Part shown: positions 52,434 to 60,161 of the stretch, piece by piece
Position numbering within the stretch: the stretch's first letter is position 1
How the letters are laid out: every line of letters begins with the position of its first letter
Source: Paenibacillus wynnii
Lineage (GTDB): Bacteria > Bacillota > Bacilli > Paenibacillales > Paenibacillaceae
Assembly (NCBI RefSeq): GCF_000757885.1
Contig: NZ_JQCR01000002.1
Coordinates: 1,054,001 to 1,118,000 of the forward strand
Direction of reading: 5' to 3'
Length of the DNA stretch: 64,000 nucleotides
Translations under genes and position numbers: made by a program
The notes under the pieces: model-generated
What the model was told of the DNA's origin: nothing
Database searches by the model: none
Seen by the model: the letters and a program-made list of their open reading frames with translations, nothing else

Positions 52434-54206
52434 ATGACGTTCAAACAACTGATAAACCCGCGGAATTTTATGATTATTTTGTGTATTTTTGTGTTGGTAC
52501 TTCTTGGAGAGAAGGCTTTATTGATCTCGGACAAGATAAATGCCGTACAGGAAGCAGACCGATTGTATGCTGCAGGGGATCTGATCGCCGCTGAAGAGCA
52601 GTACCAGGAAGCGGCTGCAAACTCTTCCATTCAATATATGGATGAAGAGATTTCGGCCCGCTTGAAGAAGCTCACCCCGATTACTCTGATACGAAACGGC
52701 TTGGAGGAGTTAGACCTATCCTCCCAAGCACAGGCGGCGACCAAGGACTTTGCAGGATTGATGAAAAGTTATGAATCTCTTATCCGTTTGAAAGCCAATT
52801 ACATGAAGCCTGGAAGTCCCTATGAAACCTATTATCGCCAGTTATCAGCGAATTCAGGCATTTCAGACAGGATAGCATCGTATTTCCAGCAGTTTAAGAA
52901 GCAATTCTATGAGGAATTGACACAAAGTAAGGCTATATTAGAGAGTACGGATGATAGCTTCAAATGGAATCTCCTGCTTATTCCAGATCCTTATTTCGGC
53001 GGATCCAAGCTAAAACAACAGCAATTGGCCTCCCGATTCGAAGCTTATGACAAGGGAAAGCTGTCGGCTCTGGCGGCAGCAGGACAACTTGAAAGCTTGC
53101 TGAACAATGCCCAGACGCAAATGAATAGCTACAAGTTACATCAATATGAAGCTCCCTGGGTATTAGAACAAACAGAGAAAAGCGGACAGCAGATCCTCAG
53201 CAAGGATGTGGAGGGGAATAACATCACGGCTTTCACTGAGCATGCTCTGTTGTACAGAAAATTTGCAGATGCTGCAGATTTAAGTTCATCTAAGGTAATT
53301 CATTTCGTGGACAACAGCCTGAGTAAACTTCTGAAAAGCGCCGGGCGCATGGTTCGGGCAGGACAGTTTACAGAAGCGATCCAGTTATATGGACAGCTAG
53401 ATCCACTTCAGGATACATCAGCGGAGATTACAGCGGCATTGCTGTCATGGAATATCGCAGAGCCGGTCCGATTGCTGCCGGGAGGCGAAGAGGCGGAACG
53501 ATATAGTCATGTAATCTCTGGCAAAAAACGCTATGACGCCCAGGTATATGTAGCCGGCACTGACAGCACCGGCCGATTGTACTACGCGGCAATGAAGAAT
53601 GATAATAGCGTGGTTAGTATAACGGGAGATATTATTCCCGGATATGAGAGTCTTCGCAGTCTCACATTCAATGAAGCTCTCAGTTCCTCCTCCGGTCTGC
53701 CGGTTGTTCTGGCTGAGGCCAACGGAGAAGGAGGGCGTAGCGATTTCTATGCCTATGAGATGAGGCCGGATGGGTTATCGATTTTGTTCACGCTAAGGGG
53801 AGATAGCTATGAACTGCAGCCAGATGGCTCTATTATTCTTAATAATGCGGACATAGGTGATGGAGTTGAAGGCCAAAAGGCCCTGTATCGCATAGTTGAC
53901 GGGGTGTACCAATTTGCGGAAATCGTTCAGGAGTATCCCCTGATTTCGGCCGTAGATTTAGAGCTTCACCCTTATGAGAATGTATCGCTGAGTGTTGAGA
54001 TTTACTTGGATATCAACGGAAATACCTTTACGTATGCAGATGGGCGCTATATTTCACTTTTGGGGGATATTAACGTCACGGGAAATACTATGGTTACTGG
54101 GCAATTCCAAAATGGCTATGAAACCGTAATGACTGATGTAGGAGAGCAGAACGTCCCTGTTTTTATAGTAAATTCATTAGGGAGTTTAAGTCTTCAGGAA
54201 CCTTAA
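52434..54206 (+). CDS. Large membrane-anchored hypothetical protein
   Basis: 590 aa. N-terminal TM (about 12-32: NFMIILCIFVLVLLGEKALLI), then a helical region with a TPR-like start (ADRLYAAGDLIAAEEQYQEAAANS), further helices to about 330, and a beta-rich C-terminal half (about 345-590) of propeller-like strands (VISGKKRYDAQVYVAGTDSTGRLYYAAMKNDNSVVSITGD). Most of the chain is outside the membrane. AGGG and GAGG precede the ATG. Last gene of the plus operon. Confidence 0.7.
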   Translation: MTFKQLINPRNFMIILCIFVLVLLGEKALLISDKINAVQEADRLYAAGDLIAAEEQYQEAAANSSIQYMDEEISARLKKLTPITLIRNGLEELDLSSQAQAATKDFAGLMKSYESLIRLKANYMKPGSPYETYYRQLSANSGISDRIASYFQQFKKQFYEELTQSKAILESTDDSFKWNLLLIPDPYFGGSKLKQQQLASRFEAYDKGKLSALAAAGQLESLLNNAQTQMNSYKLHQYEAPWVLEQTEKSGQQILSKDVEGNNITAFTEHALLYRKFADAADLSSSKVIHFVDNSLSKLLKSAGRMVRAGQFTEAIQLYGQLDPLQDTSAEITAALLSWNIAEPVRLLPGGEEAERYSHVISGKKRYDAQVYVAGTDSTGRLYYAAMKNDNSVVSITGDIIPGYESLRSLTFNEALSSSSGLPVVLAEANGEGGRSDFYAYEMRPDGLSILFTLRGDSYELQPDGSIILNNADIGDGVEGQKALYRIVDGVYQFAEIVQEYPLISAVDLELHPYENVSLSVEIYLDINGNTFTYADGRYISLLGDINVTGNTMVTGQFQNGYETVMTDVGEQNVPVFIVNSLGSLSLQEP

Positions 54207-54600
54207 ACACAAAAAGCTAAAGGGCGGTCGGATGACTTGTTCCAGATCCTAGTCGTCCGGTGCTGGAAATATGAAGCTTAGCATTGGAGTTAATTATTGG
54301 GAGGGGCGCGAATCGATAGTTTCTGGAGCAATTAGCTACGCCAGAAACTATCGAGAAGATAAAACAGGTTGAAATAAAAAAAGGATCATTACGATTCTCA
54401 AGGAAGATGCAAATATGGCGTCCTAGAATACTTGGAAGCTATCCAGGCTAATAGCGAAGGAATAGAGAAAGGCGATCGTCAAGTTGAAAGCTCCGTCCTC
54501 TAAAACTGAGCACTTCAGGGTTTGATGTCGCCAGACCTCATTGTACCAAAATCCCTATATAAAACCACCACAATGATTAACCTTATAAAATTTAAAGGAG
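54207..54600. other. Gene-free stretch, possibly a decayed gene
   Basis: No intact gene. Short open pieces on the plus strand (54360-54520) give fragments such as RIITILKEDANMAS and, in another frame, YLEAIQANSEGIEKGD, each ended by stops, as expected for a frameshifted remnant. The identity is unclear. A 14-bp perfect inverted repeat is listed separately. Confidence 0.4.
54313..54354. repeat. 14-bp perfect inverted repeat
   Basis: TCGATAGTTTCTGG (54313..54326), 14-base loop, and its exact complement (54341..54354). No T-run follows, so it is not a standard terminator; it could be an element end or recombination site. Confidence 0.7.
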
Positions 54601-54691
54601 ATTATGATGATTTTTAAAAAAAACTAATTATATTAATACATCGCTCATTCTTATCATGAGCCAATTTGCGTTATTACCGATAGGGTGTTGA
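54594..54691 (+). other. Mini-ORF cassette with an A8 run (possible frameshifted peptide gene)
   Basis: AAAGGAG (54594..54600) precedes ATG codons at 54604 and 54607. The zero frame stops after seven codons (54627), directly after eight consecutive A (54616..54623). With seven A the frame continues 22 more codons to a TGA at 54691, giving a basic start and a hydrophobic end (TSLILIMSQFALLPIGC). A terminator follows three bases later. This may be a small peptide gene disrupted by, or using, slippage. Confidence 0.35.
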
Positions 54692-54693
54692 AC

Positions 54694-54719
54694 GGGCCGG
54701 CGCTAATTGCCGGCCTTTT
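54694..54719 (+). terminator. Rho-independent terminator
   Basis: GGCCGGC, seven bases, GCCGGCC, then TTTTG. Directly after the mini-ORF cassette. Confidence 0.8.
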
Positions 54720-54814
54720 GTATGTATATATGTACCAAATGACATATTTTGTGCGCATGTCTGCGCCCCAAGCAACCGGACACTCCAGTAAATCGGAGCA
54801 TTTCTGCGAAAATC

Positions 54815-54859
54815 AAAAAACGACCCTGTCGCCATCGATGCGAACAGAGGCCGTTTTTT
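54815..54859. terminator. Bidirectional terminator-like hairpin
   Basis: AAAAAACG with CGTTTTTT outside and CCTGT with ACAGG inside. A related third hairpin with ATCGGCC/GGACGAT pairing follows at about 54880-54900. Confidence 0.65.
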
Positions 54860-55051
54860 GCTGCTGCCGGCAAAACAAAAAATCGGCCCTGAAGGACGAT
54901 TTTGGGGGAATCTGAAGGTTTATATTTCTTCATTTGGTAGATTATTCTATTCTCCTAGATTAAAAAGTGCTATAGTTATTCTATAAAATACATAAACTTG
55001 ATAAAAATGCAACTTATGCTCAATTTAACTCGTTTAGACAGAGAGAGGTAT

Positions 55052-55672
55052 ATGATGAAAAAGAGATTAACAAAAGTATTTGGTTTTACTGCTGCATTAT
55101 CTTTATTATTTCCAACTCTTACAAGTGCTTATCAGGCACAAGATGCCTTTTTTAACAGTCAAGGATTCTCAAAAACAACAATTGCAGCTATGCCTTGGTG
55201 GGAAGACTCTACAGTAGCCGGCCTAGGATACTCAACAATTTTAAGTGATGCAAGGGCAAAATGGGATGCGGCAAGTGCAGCTAACGTAGGCTATAGCAAA
55301 AAAACCTCAGCTGATAGTGCTACCTTAAGATTTTATGTCCATAATGATGCAAACGTTAATTATTATGGGGTATTTAAACCGTATGACTCTTCAGGAACCG
55401 CGTTTACTGATGCCGACGTAGAAAACCCTAATAAATCCTTTTATAAAGGTAATTTAGTTATCGCCAACTATTACATTCAACATTCTCCTGCAGCTGGTGG
55501 TGGGCCAATGAATCGTACACAGACACTGGACGTTGCCATTCATGAAATTGGGCATTCATTAAGTTTGCGCCATCAACCAGATAGTGAAGTGTCTGTCATG
55601 GCAATCTCAAAAGTCACCTCTTATGGTTCTCCCCAGACTCTTGACTACTCAAATATCGATTATAAATACTAA
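55052..55672 (+). CDS. Secreted matrixin-type zinc metalloprotease
   Basis: 206 aa from the ATG 55052 (a second follows at 55055); GAGAGG precedes it; the frame opens earlier at 54998 without a site. Signal peptide (KRLTKVFGFTAALSLLFPTLTSA), then a metzincin domain with the zinc site HEIGHSLSLRH (three His and catalytic Glu) and the Met-turn SVMA. The usual Gly in the HExxHxxGxxH pattern is Ser. AT-richer than its neighbours, as is the next gene. Probably an extracellular protease of unknown substrate; no propeptide switch is visible. Confidence 0.85.
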   Translation: MMKKRLTKVFGFTAALSLLFPTLTSAYQAQDAFFNSQGFSKTTIAAMPWWEDSTVAGLGYSTILSDARAKWDAASAANVGYSKKTSADSATLRFYVHNDANVNYYGVFKPYDSSGTAFTDADVENPNKSFYKGNLVIANYYIQHSPAAGGGPMNRTQTLDVAIHEIGHSLSLRHQPDSEVSVMAISKVTSYGSPQTLDYSNIDYKY

Positions 55673-55688
55673 AAGGAGTGAGTGAAAA

Positions 55689-56324
55689 ATGAGAAAAACT
55701 ATCTATATCATTTCCTCTTTGGCGATCGTCTCATTTATCGGGTTCGGTATTATCAATGCTAATGGAGATGCAAATCGTACTGTAGTAGTAGATGCCCAAA
55801 ATAATATCAATTATCAAATTGCTACGAGTCACGCTAAAATGCCGTATTATGAAGAGTTGAACACTTTAGATAACTATTCGGAAGTTATTGTAATTGGACA
55901 TGTCGCAGGACAGCAAGATACTTATCAAGTTAAAACTGATAATGGAGAGGTAATTGATACACTCGGCAAAACCCCATTTCAAATTGATAAAGTATTAAAG
56001 GGCAACAATATCACAAAAGAAACTCTAGTAACCGTAATGGAAGATGGACGAGTAGAAAATGGCGTATATTATAATTTAGAGGGATATGTCAAAATGAACG
56101 ATTCTGATCAGTATATGCTATTCTTACGGAAAACCGGAGACAACACATATGCTATAAATGGATCGTACCAGGGGAAATTTAATATTGAAAATGCAGATGA
56201 AATTTCGGAGTTCAAGAGTAATGCAATATCGGAGCAACAATTAGAGAATGTTGAATACATTGGTGAAAATACCGATCATTTCAATAAATTAAAAGAAGAA
56301 GCAATTAAAAAATATAAAGATTAG
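55689..56324 (+). CDS. Secreted or membrane-anchored hypothetical protein paired with the matrixin
   Basis: 211 aa, ATG 55689 with AAAGGAGTG upstream, 16 bases after the matrixin stop, so co-transcribed. N-terminal hydrophobic segment (TIYIISSLAIVSFIGFGIINA) is a signal peptide or anchor. The rest is an acidic beta domain (SEVIVIGHVAGQQDTYQV, FQIDKVLKGN, DSDQYMLFLRKTGDNTYAI) resembling extracytoplasmic beta-barrel domains found next to matrixin genes in Bacillales. Could be an inhibitor, chaperone or substrate-recognition partner; inference only. Low GC. Confidence 0.7.
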   Translation: MRKTIYIISSLAIVSFIGFGIINANGDANRTVVVDAQNNINYQIATSHAKMPYYEELNTLDNYSEVIVIGHVAGQQDTYQVKTDNGEVIDTLGKTPFQIDKVLKGNNITKETLVTVMEDGRVENGVYYNLEGYVKMNDSDQYMLFLRKTGDNTYAINGSYQGKFNIENADEISEFKSNAISEQQLENVEYIGENTDHFNKLKEEAIKKYKD

Positions 56325-56428
56325 GCCCTGTCTGATCCAAGAAGGCATGCAATGATTGCTTCTATCCATTACTGAACTAACGGGGCACGATAATTTTAAT
56401 AAAGGAACATGAACATCAGGTATAAATG

Positions 56429-56461
56429 AAAAGGAGCTCCTTGCCGCAGCTCCTTTTTTTA
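56429..56461 (+). terminator. Rho-independent terminator
   Basis: AAAGGAGCT, nine-base loop, AGCTCCTTTTTTT. Follows the matrixin pair by about 100 bases. Confidence 0.85.
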
Positions 56462-56700
56462 CTTCTGCATAAAAGTCTTATCTGGATTCTGGATCTCCAA
56501 ATTCAGCCAAATTCAACCGTGACAGCCGATTAGTCTTCCGTGGAAACAATGAAAAAAACCGTGATTTGCTTCATTTAGGAGGAAGACCCGTGCTTTTGTT
56601 TTTGATTTTACTTTTGTTTTTCTTTTGCTTGATCTCGCCGTTTCCCTCGGGTTTCCGCGACAAATACGGCAAATCGTCTACCTACATGGGTTTCAATATT

Positions 56701-57003
56701 TATAGTTGCACAATGTACACTTATATTTCTCCCTTAGCACACTTTAGGGTGTTTAATTGCACTTTATACACTTATTTTTGGGTATTCCGGGGTTTAACCG
56801 CCATATTCGTGTTTTTAGTTGCACAAAGTACATCTATCCATACATCCGAGCACCAAAAGCTAGAAATAAGTGTATAAAATACATCTATTACACTGACTAC
56901 CTCCGATTTTCAGCTCCAAGGGCTAATTCAATTGCACTTTTACCCTTCATTTCACCATTCTCAGCTTCGGAAGCTAATTTAATTGTACTTTTACCTCTTA
57001 TTT
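56701..57003. repeat. Palindrome array E (six motifs)
   Basis: Motif starts at 56701, 56752, 56814, 56865, 56927 and 56978: spacing 51, 62, 51, 62, 51 bp, a 113-bp dyad repeated. The last two copies are degenerate (TTCAATTGCACTTTTAC and TTTAATTGTACTTTTAC) and resemble the 51-bp tandem repeat at 15379..15674. The array lies between convergent genes ending at 56324 and 57076. Confidence 0.9.
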
Positions 57004-57075
57004 CACTCATTCCATCTAGAAGCGGACGCATGGAGCGCATGGGCACACAAACCTACTATTTCTGAGTGTGATCTA

Positions 57076-57441
57076 CTATTTCTTTTTGTTCTTATTTTTG
57101 TTTTTAAAATAAGCACCAACTCCATTACTCGCCAATGCTATCACGCCATACATGATCGAGTAGGAAAAGGCGCTACTGTTGCCTTTAAAGAAAATATATA
57201 CCGACAAGGTGAACAACACCGCCGGGAGCAGACACATGATGATATTAAAGCCTATTCGCAACCCTGCCTCACCTGTAATAATCAGTATCGCCGTCGGATT
57301 GACCATAAGCAATAAGAGTATCCATATGCCCAGATCATTCATAGTAGCATTCGCTGTATTGGTTTGGAGAAATGGAATCAGAAAGAAGAGTACCGTGTAC
57401 ACTCCGAGATGAATCAGAAGTCTTTTCGATGTTGAAGTCAT
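57076..57441 (-). CDS. Four-TM hypothetical membrane protein
   Basis: 121 aa, ATG 57441 with GGGGGAAGC upstream. Four hydrophobic segments: LIHLGVYTVLFFLIPF, LGIWILLLLMVNPTAILII, IGFNIIMCLLPAVLFTLSVYIFF, SIMYGVIALASNGVGAYF, and a Lys/Asn tail (KNKNKNKKK). No family recognised. Single gene, array E directly after its stop. Confidence 0.75.
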   Translation of the reverse strand: MTSTSKRLLIHLGVYTVLFFLIPFLQTNTANATMNDLGIWILLLLMVNPTAILIITGEAGLRIGFNIIMCLLPAVLFTLSVYIFFKGNSSAFSYSIMYGVIALASNGVGAYFKNKNKNKKK

Positions 57442-57532
57442 GCTAGCTTCCCCCTAATTGAATATGCCCTCATTATAATAGATATCAGGCTCCGTTCGCA
57501 GAAACAAACCTCACTACGCGATTTATGTATAC

Positions 57533-57575
57533 AGCAACCCCCGGAACCAAAAAGCACATCGCCCGGGGGTTGTAT
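57533..57575. terminator. Terminator-like hairpin
   Basis: AACCCCCGG with CCGGGGGTT around a 17-base loop. It lies 30 bases after the 57606 stop on the minus strand; the T-tail is weak. Confidence 0.6.
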
Positions 57576-57605
57576 TGTTATTATGGTCTTATGTTCTACT
57601 AAGAA

Positions 57606-58604
57606 TTATTCACCTGGATAGACAAGTCCCCACTGTGCACGCACTTCATCCAGCAGCTTCAGGATGGCCAGAGACTCATCAAGCGGCATGATTGGACTTT
57701 CTGTCAGCCCTGCTTGCAGGCAGCGGCCCACCTCTTCAGCTTCATATACATAACCGATAGAGCTGCGTTCATGCTCAAAAGATTCTACCTTCTCTCCACC
57801 CACATACAGCGCTGCTGATTTCGGATTTACTAAGGTGCCCTCCACGATAATATGACCTTCCGTCCCAAAAACATGCGCTTCCTCCAGCATTTTGAGACGT
57901 ATTCCTGCGTTCAGAGAAGCTGTACGCCCGCCTTCATAGGAGAGAAGCATCGAGAAATGCTCGTCCACCCCGGTCTCACCGATATGCACTATGCTTGATA
58001 TTTTTTCAGGATGCGGTCCAAAGACCATTGAGGCAAAAGAGATCGGATAAATGCCCACATCCAGCAGCGCACCGCCTCCGAGATTCGGATTCAGCAATCG
58101 TCCTTCAGGATTCCAATCTGCCCGGAAGCCTAGATCCGCTTTTACCAGACGCACTTCACCGATCCGTCCTTCGGCAATCCACTCTCTGACCTTAACTATT
58201 GCCGGTATAAAGCGGCTCCACATGGCCTCCATCAGAAACAGCTTATGCTCACGCGCGTAAGCCACAACTTCCTCTAATTCACGGCTATTTACTGTAAAAG
58301 GCTTCTCGCACAGCACAGCTTTGCCTGCACGTAGCGCCAAAAGCGCATTCTCTTTATGAAAAGGGTGCGGTGTTCCAATATAAACAGCATCCACCTCAGG
58401 GTCATTTACTAAATCCTCATAGGTTGCATACGCTTTGGATATGCCGTGATTGCGGGCAAATTCATCCGCACTTTCCTGCGAACGAGATCCCACTGCATAG
58501 GCCACACCATTAGAACAATGAACTAAATCCGTTACGAACTGATGAGCGATCCAGCCGGTACTGATGATACCCCATTTCACCTTGTAAGCGTTGTCTCCAG
58601 CCAT
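57606..58604 (-). CDS. Gfo/Idh/MocA family oxidoreductase
   Basis: 332 aa, ATG 58604 with GGAGGAG upstream. Rossmann N-terminus (WGIISTGWIAHQFVTDL, VYIGTPHPFH), the family's EKP motif (LCEKPFTVN; Lys near the active site), and the C-terminal alpha/beta domain with LLDVGIYPISFASMVFG (Asp/His-position tract). NAD(P)-dependent dehydrogenase of sugar or cyclitol derivatives, exact substrate unknown. Single gene; the sugar ABC genes lie 5 kb away and need not be related. Confidence 0.92.
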   Translation of the reverse strand: MAGDNAYKVKWGIISTGWIAHQFVTDLVHCSNGVAYAVGSRSQESADEFARNHGISKAYATYEDLVNDPEVDAVYIGTPHPFHKENALLALRAGKAVLCEKPFTVNSRELEEVVAYAREHKLFLMEAMWSRFIPAIVKVREWIAEGRIGEVRLVKADLGFRADWNPEGRLLNPNLGGGALLDVGIYPISFASMVFGPHPEKISSIVHIGETGVDEHFSMLLSYEGGRTASLNAGIRLKMLEEAHVFGTEGHIIVEGTLVNPKSAALYVGGEKVESFEHERSSIGYVYEAEEVGRCLQAGLTESPIMPLDESLAILKLLDEVRAQWGLVYPGE

Positions 58605-58724
58605 TAACGTTTCTCCTCCCAGTCATACATTCTATCATTGTGATTGTATCAAAATACGGTACACAAGTAAAAAGGAACTCGTCTACCGTACCGCTTCCGT
58701 TCTCATGTACGGGCACTGATTTAT

Positions 58725-59114
58725 TTACCTAGACTCCTTCAGCAGCCGCTCTACAAATGGAACATCCGCCGGAGCAAAGACAAACTGACCCAGTCCCTTA
58801 GGCAGCACCCATTGGTAATCATCATGATCCACTAGCTGCATTTCCCCTTCCAGATACTCCGCTTTCCAAGCAATCAGTTCGATATGTAAGTTTCCATAGC
58901 TATGCTTATTCGTCCCAAAAAATGCATAGGGAAGGATAGAGATGCTCATCTCCTCCATCAGCTCCCTTTGCAGACAATGCTGAACGCTCTCGCCTGGTTC
59001 GATTTTGCCGCCGGGGAATTCCCAAAGACCTCCCTGTGATTTATCCTCCCGCCTTCGGGCGATCAACAGCTGTCCTTCACCGTTATATATTATCGCTGCC
59101 GCTACCTCAATCAC
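58725..59114 (-). CDS. Nudix hydrolase, MutT type
   Basis: 129 aa, GTG start at 59114 with AAAGGGG upstream. Nudix box GGKIEPGESVQHCLQRELMEEMSIS fits the GX5EX7REUXEEXGU pattern up to the last Gly (Ser here). N-terminus VAAAIIYNGEGQLLIARR is typical of 8-oxo-dGTP diphosphatase MutT. Sanitises oxidised nucleotides, inferred from family and length. 120 bases upstream of the 57606..58604 gene on the same strand. Confidence 0.88.
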   Translation of the reverse strand: MIEVAAAIIYNGEGQLLIARRREDKSQGGLWEFPGGKIEPGESVQHCLQRELMEEMSISILPYAFFGTNKHSYGNLHIELIAWKAEYLEGEMQLVDHDDYQWVLPKGLGQFVFAPADVPFVERLLKESR

Positions 59115-59172
59115 TGAAAGACCCCTTTTTCCTATGTCGTGAATACTCCTATTTAATCATAGATCCGCAGCA

Positions 59173-59218
59173 ATACAAAAGGACCCCTCCAAACCTAAAC
59201 GGTCGTGGAAGAGTCCCT
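59173..59218 (-). terminator. Rho-independent terminator
   Basis: Minus strand GGGACTCTTCC with GGAGGGGTCC (two mismatches), then TTTTGTATT. Follows the YceI gene ending at 59237. Confidence 0.6.
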
Positions 59219-59236
59219 GCTCGTACAAATCATTTT

Positions 59237-59968
59237 TTATTTGGTTAACACAAGCTCGAGGCGTACCTCTAGCGTATTTTCAGTATCTAGGACTACCGTG
59301 TGCGGGTTGCTCATTCCAAAATCGGAGAAGTTGACCGTTGTGGTTCCAGATAGCATTAACTTCCCGCCGCTGTAAGCCGCTTCGGACTGAAAAGTGACGT
59401 CTTTAGCAATCCCTTTTACCGTGAGGGTCCCTTGCAGTTCCATCGGTACGGGCGTTCCCTCTACCCATTCGATTGGAAGCTCAGAGAATGATTTAGCTGT
59501 AAAAGTAGACTGAGGAAAGGCTTCTACGTCCAGAAAGTCTTTGCTTTTCACATGCTCATCTCTTTTGGCATTCTCGGAATCCAGCGTAACCATATTCACT
59601 GTGCCTTCACCTGTCATCGATTCCACATCTTCCAAATCCACATTCCAGCTGCCCGTAACCGTAGGATTCACGAAATTCACTGTTTCTTTGGAGGTTGTGA
59701 CCGACCAGTATACCTTGGAGGTGTCAGCGATTGTCCAGTTTCCGTTCAATTGCTCCGCTGTAACCGCGGCACCTGCCGCTGCTCCTGTTGACCCCTCCGC
59801 TGAAGCAACATCCTTATTTCCCGCGGTGTCTGTCGCCTGACTCTGTGCAGGAATCACGGACTCAATGTCCACATTATTGCCCAGTGTTTTGTTCAGCATT
59901 GTGTAACCCGAGATAACAGCTACGATCACAATACCGGCAGCAACCAGCACTATAGGTTTTTTCTTCAT
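59237..59968 (-). CDS. YceI-family protein, membrane-anchored
   Basis: 243 aa from the ATG 59968, placed by GGAGG seven bases upstream; the frame opens six codons earlier. N-terminal TM/signal (KPIVLVAAGIVIVAVISGYTML), an Ala/Gly/Thr linker, and a YceI lipocalin-like domain (about 80-243: NGNWTIADTSKVYWSV, FLDVEAFPQSTFTAKSF, LTVKGIAKDVTF, MSNPHTVVLDTENTLEVRLELVL). The family binds isoprenoid or fatty lipids in a barrel. Probably outside the cell. Divergent from the two-component genes with 190 bases between. Confidence 0.88.
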   Translation of the reverse strand: MKKKPIVLVAAGIVIVAVISGYTMLNKTLGNNVDIESVIPAQSQATDTAGNKDVASAEGSTGAAAGAAVTAEQLNGNWTIADTSKVYWSVTTSKETVNFVNPTVTGSWNVDLEDVESMTGEGTVNMVTLDSENAKRDEHVKSKDFLDVEAFPQSTFTAKSFSELPIEWVEGTPVPMELQGTLTVKGIAKDVTFQSEAAYSGGKLMLSGTTTVNFSDFGMSNPHTVVLDTENTLEVRLELVLTK

Positions 59969-60161
59969 CCTTATTCCTCCACCCATCTTTTTATAGTTTG
60001 TACTTTTGCTCGTTCCTCATTCTAACAAAGCAATATGTCGGGAAGATGTCAAAGCGGAGGTCTGCCAGATGTGGTAAACTTGTCATAATTTTAAGCAAAC
60101 AGAAGCAGATATCCTGTGGAATCTGGACATGCTTTTACAATATCAAGGAGGTAAACTGACT

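Noticed and set aside
54685..54915. 76-codon frame downstream of the mini-ORF
   Set aside because: It overlaps two terminator hairpins, which make up most of its sequence.
56566..57065. Overlapping plus-strand frames through array E
   Set aside because: They run through the palindrome array and have no start signal; products are Tyr/Ser-rich and without a domain.
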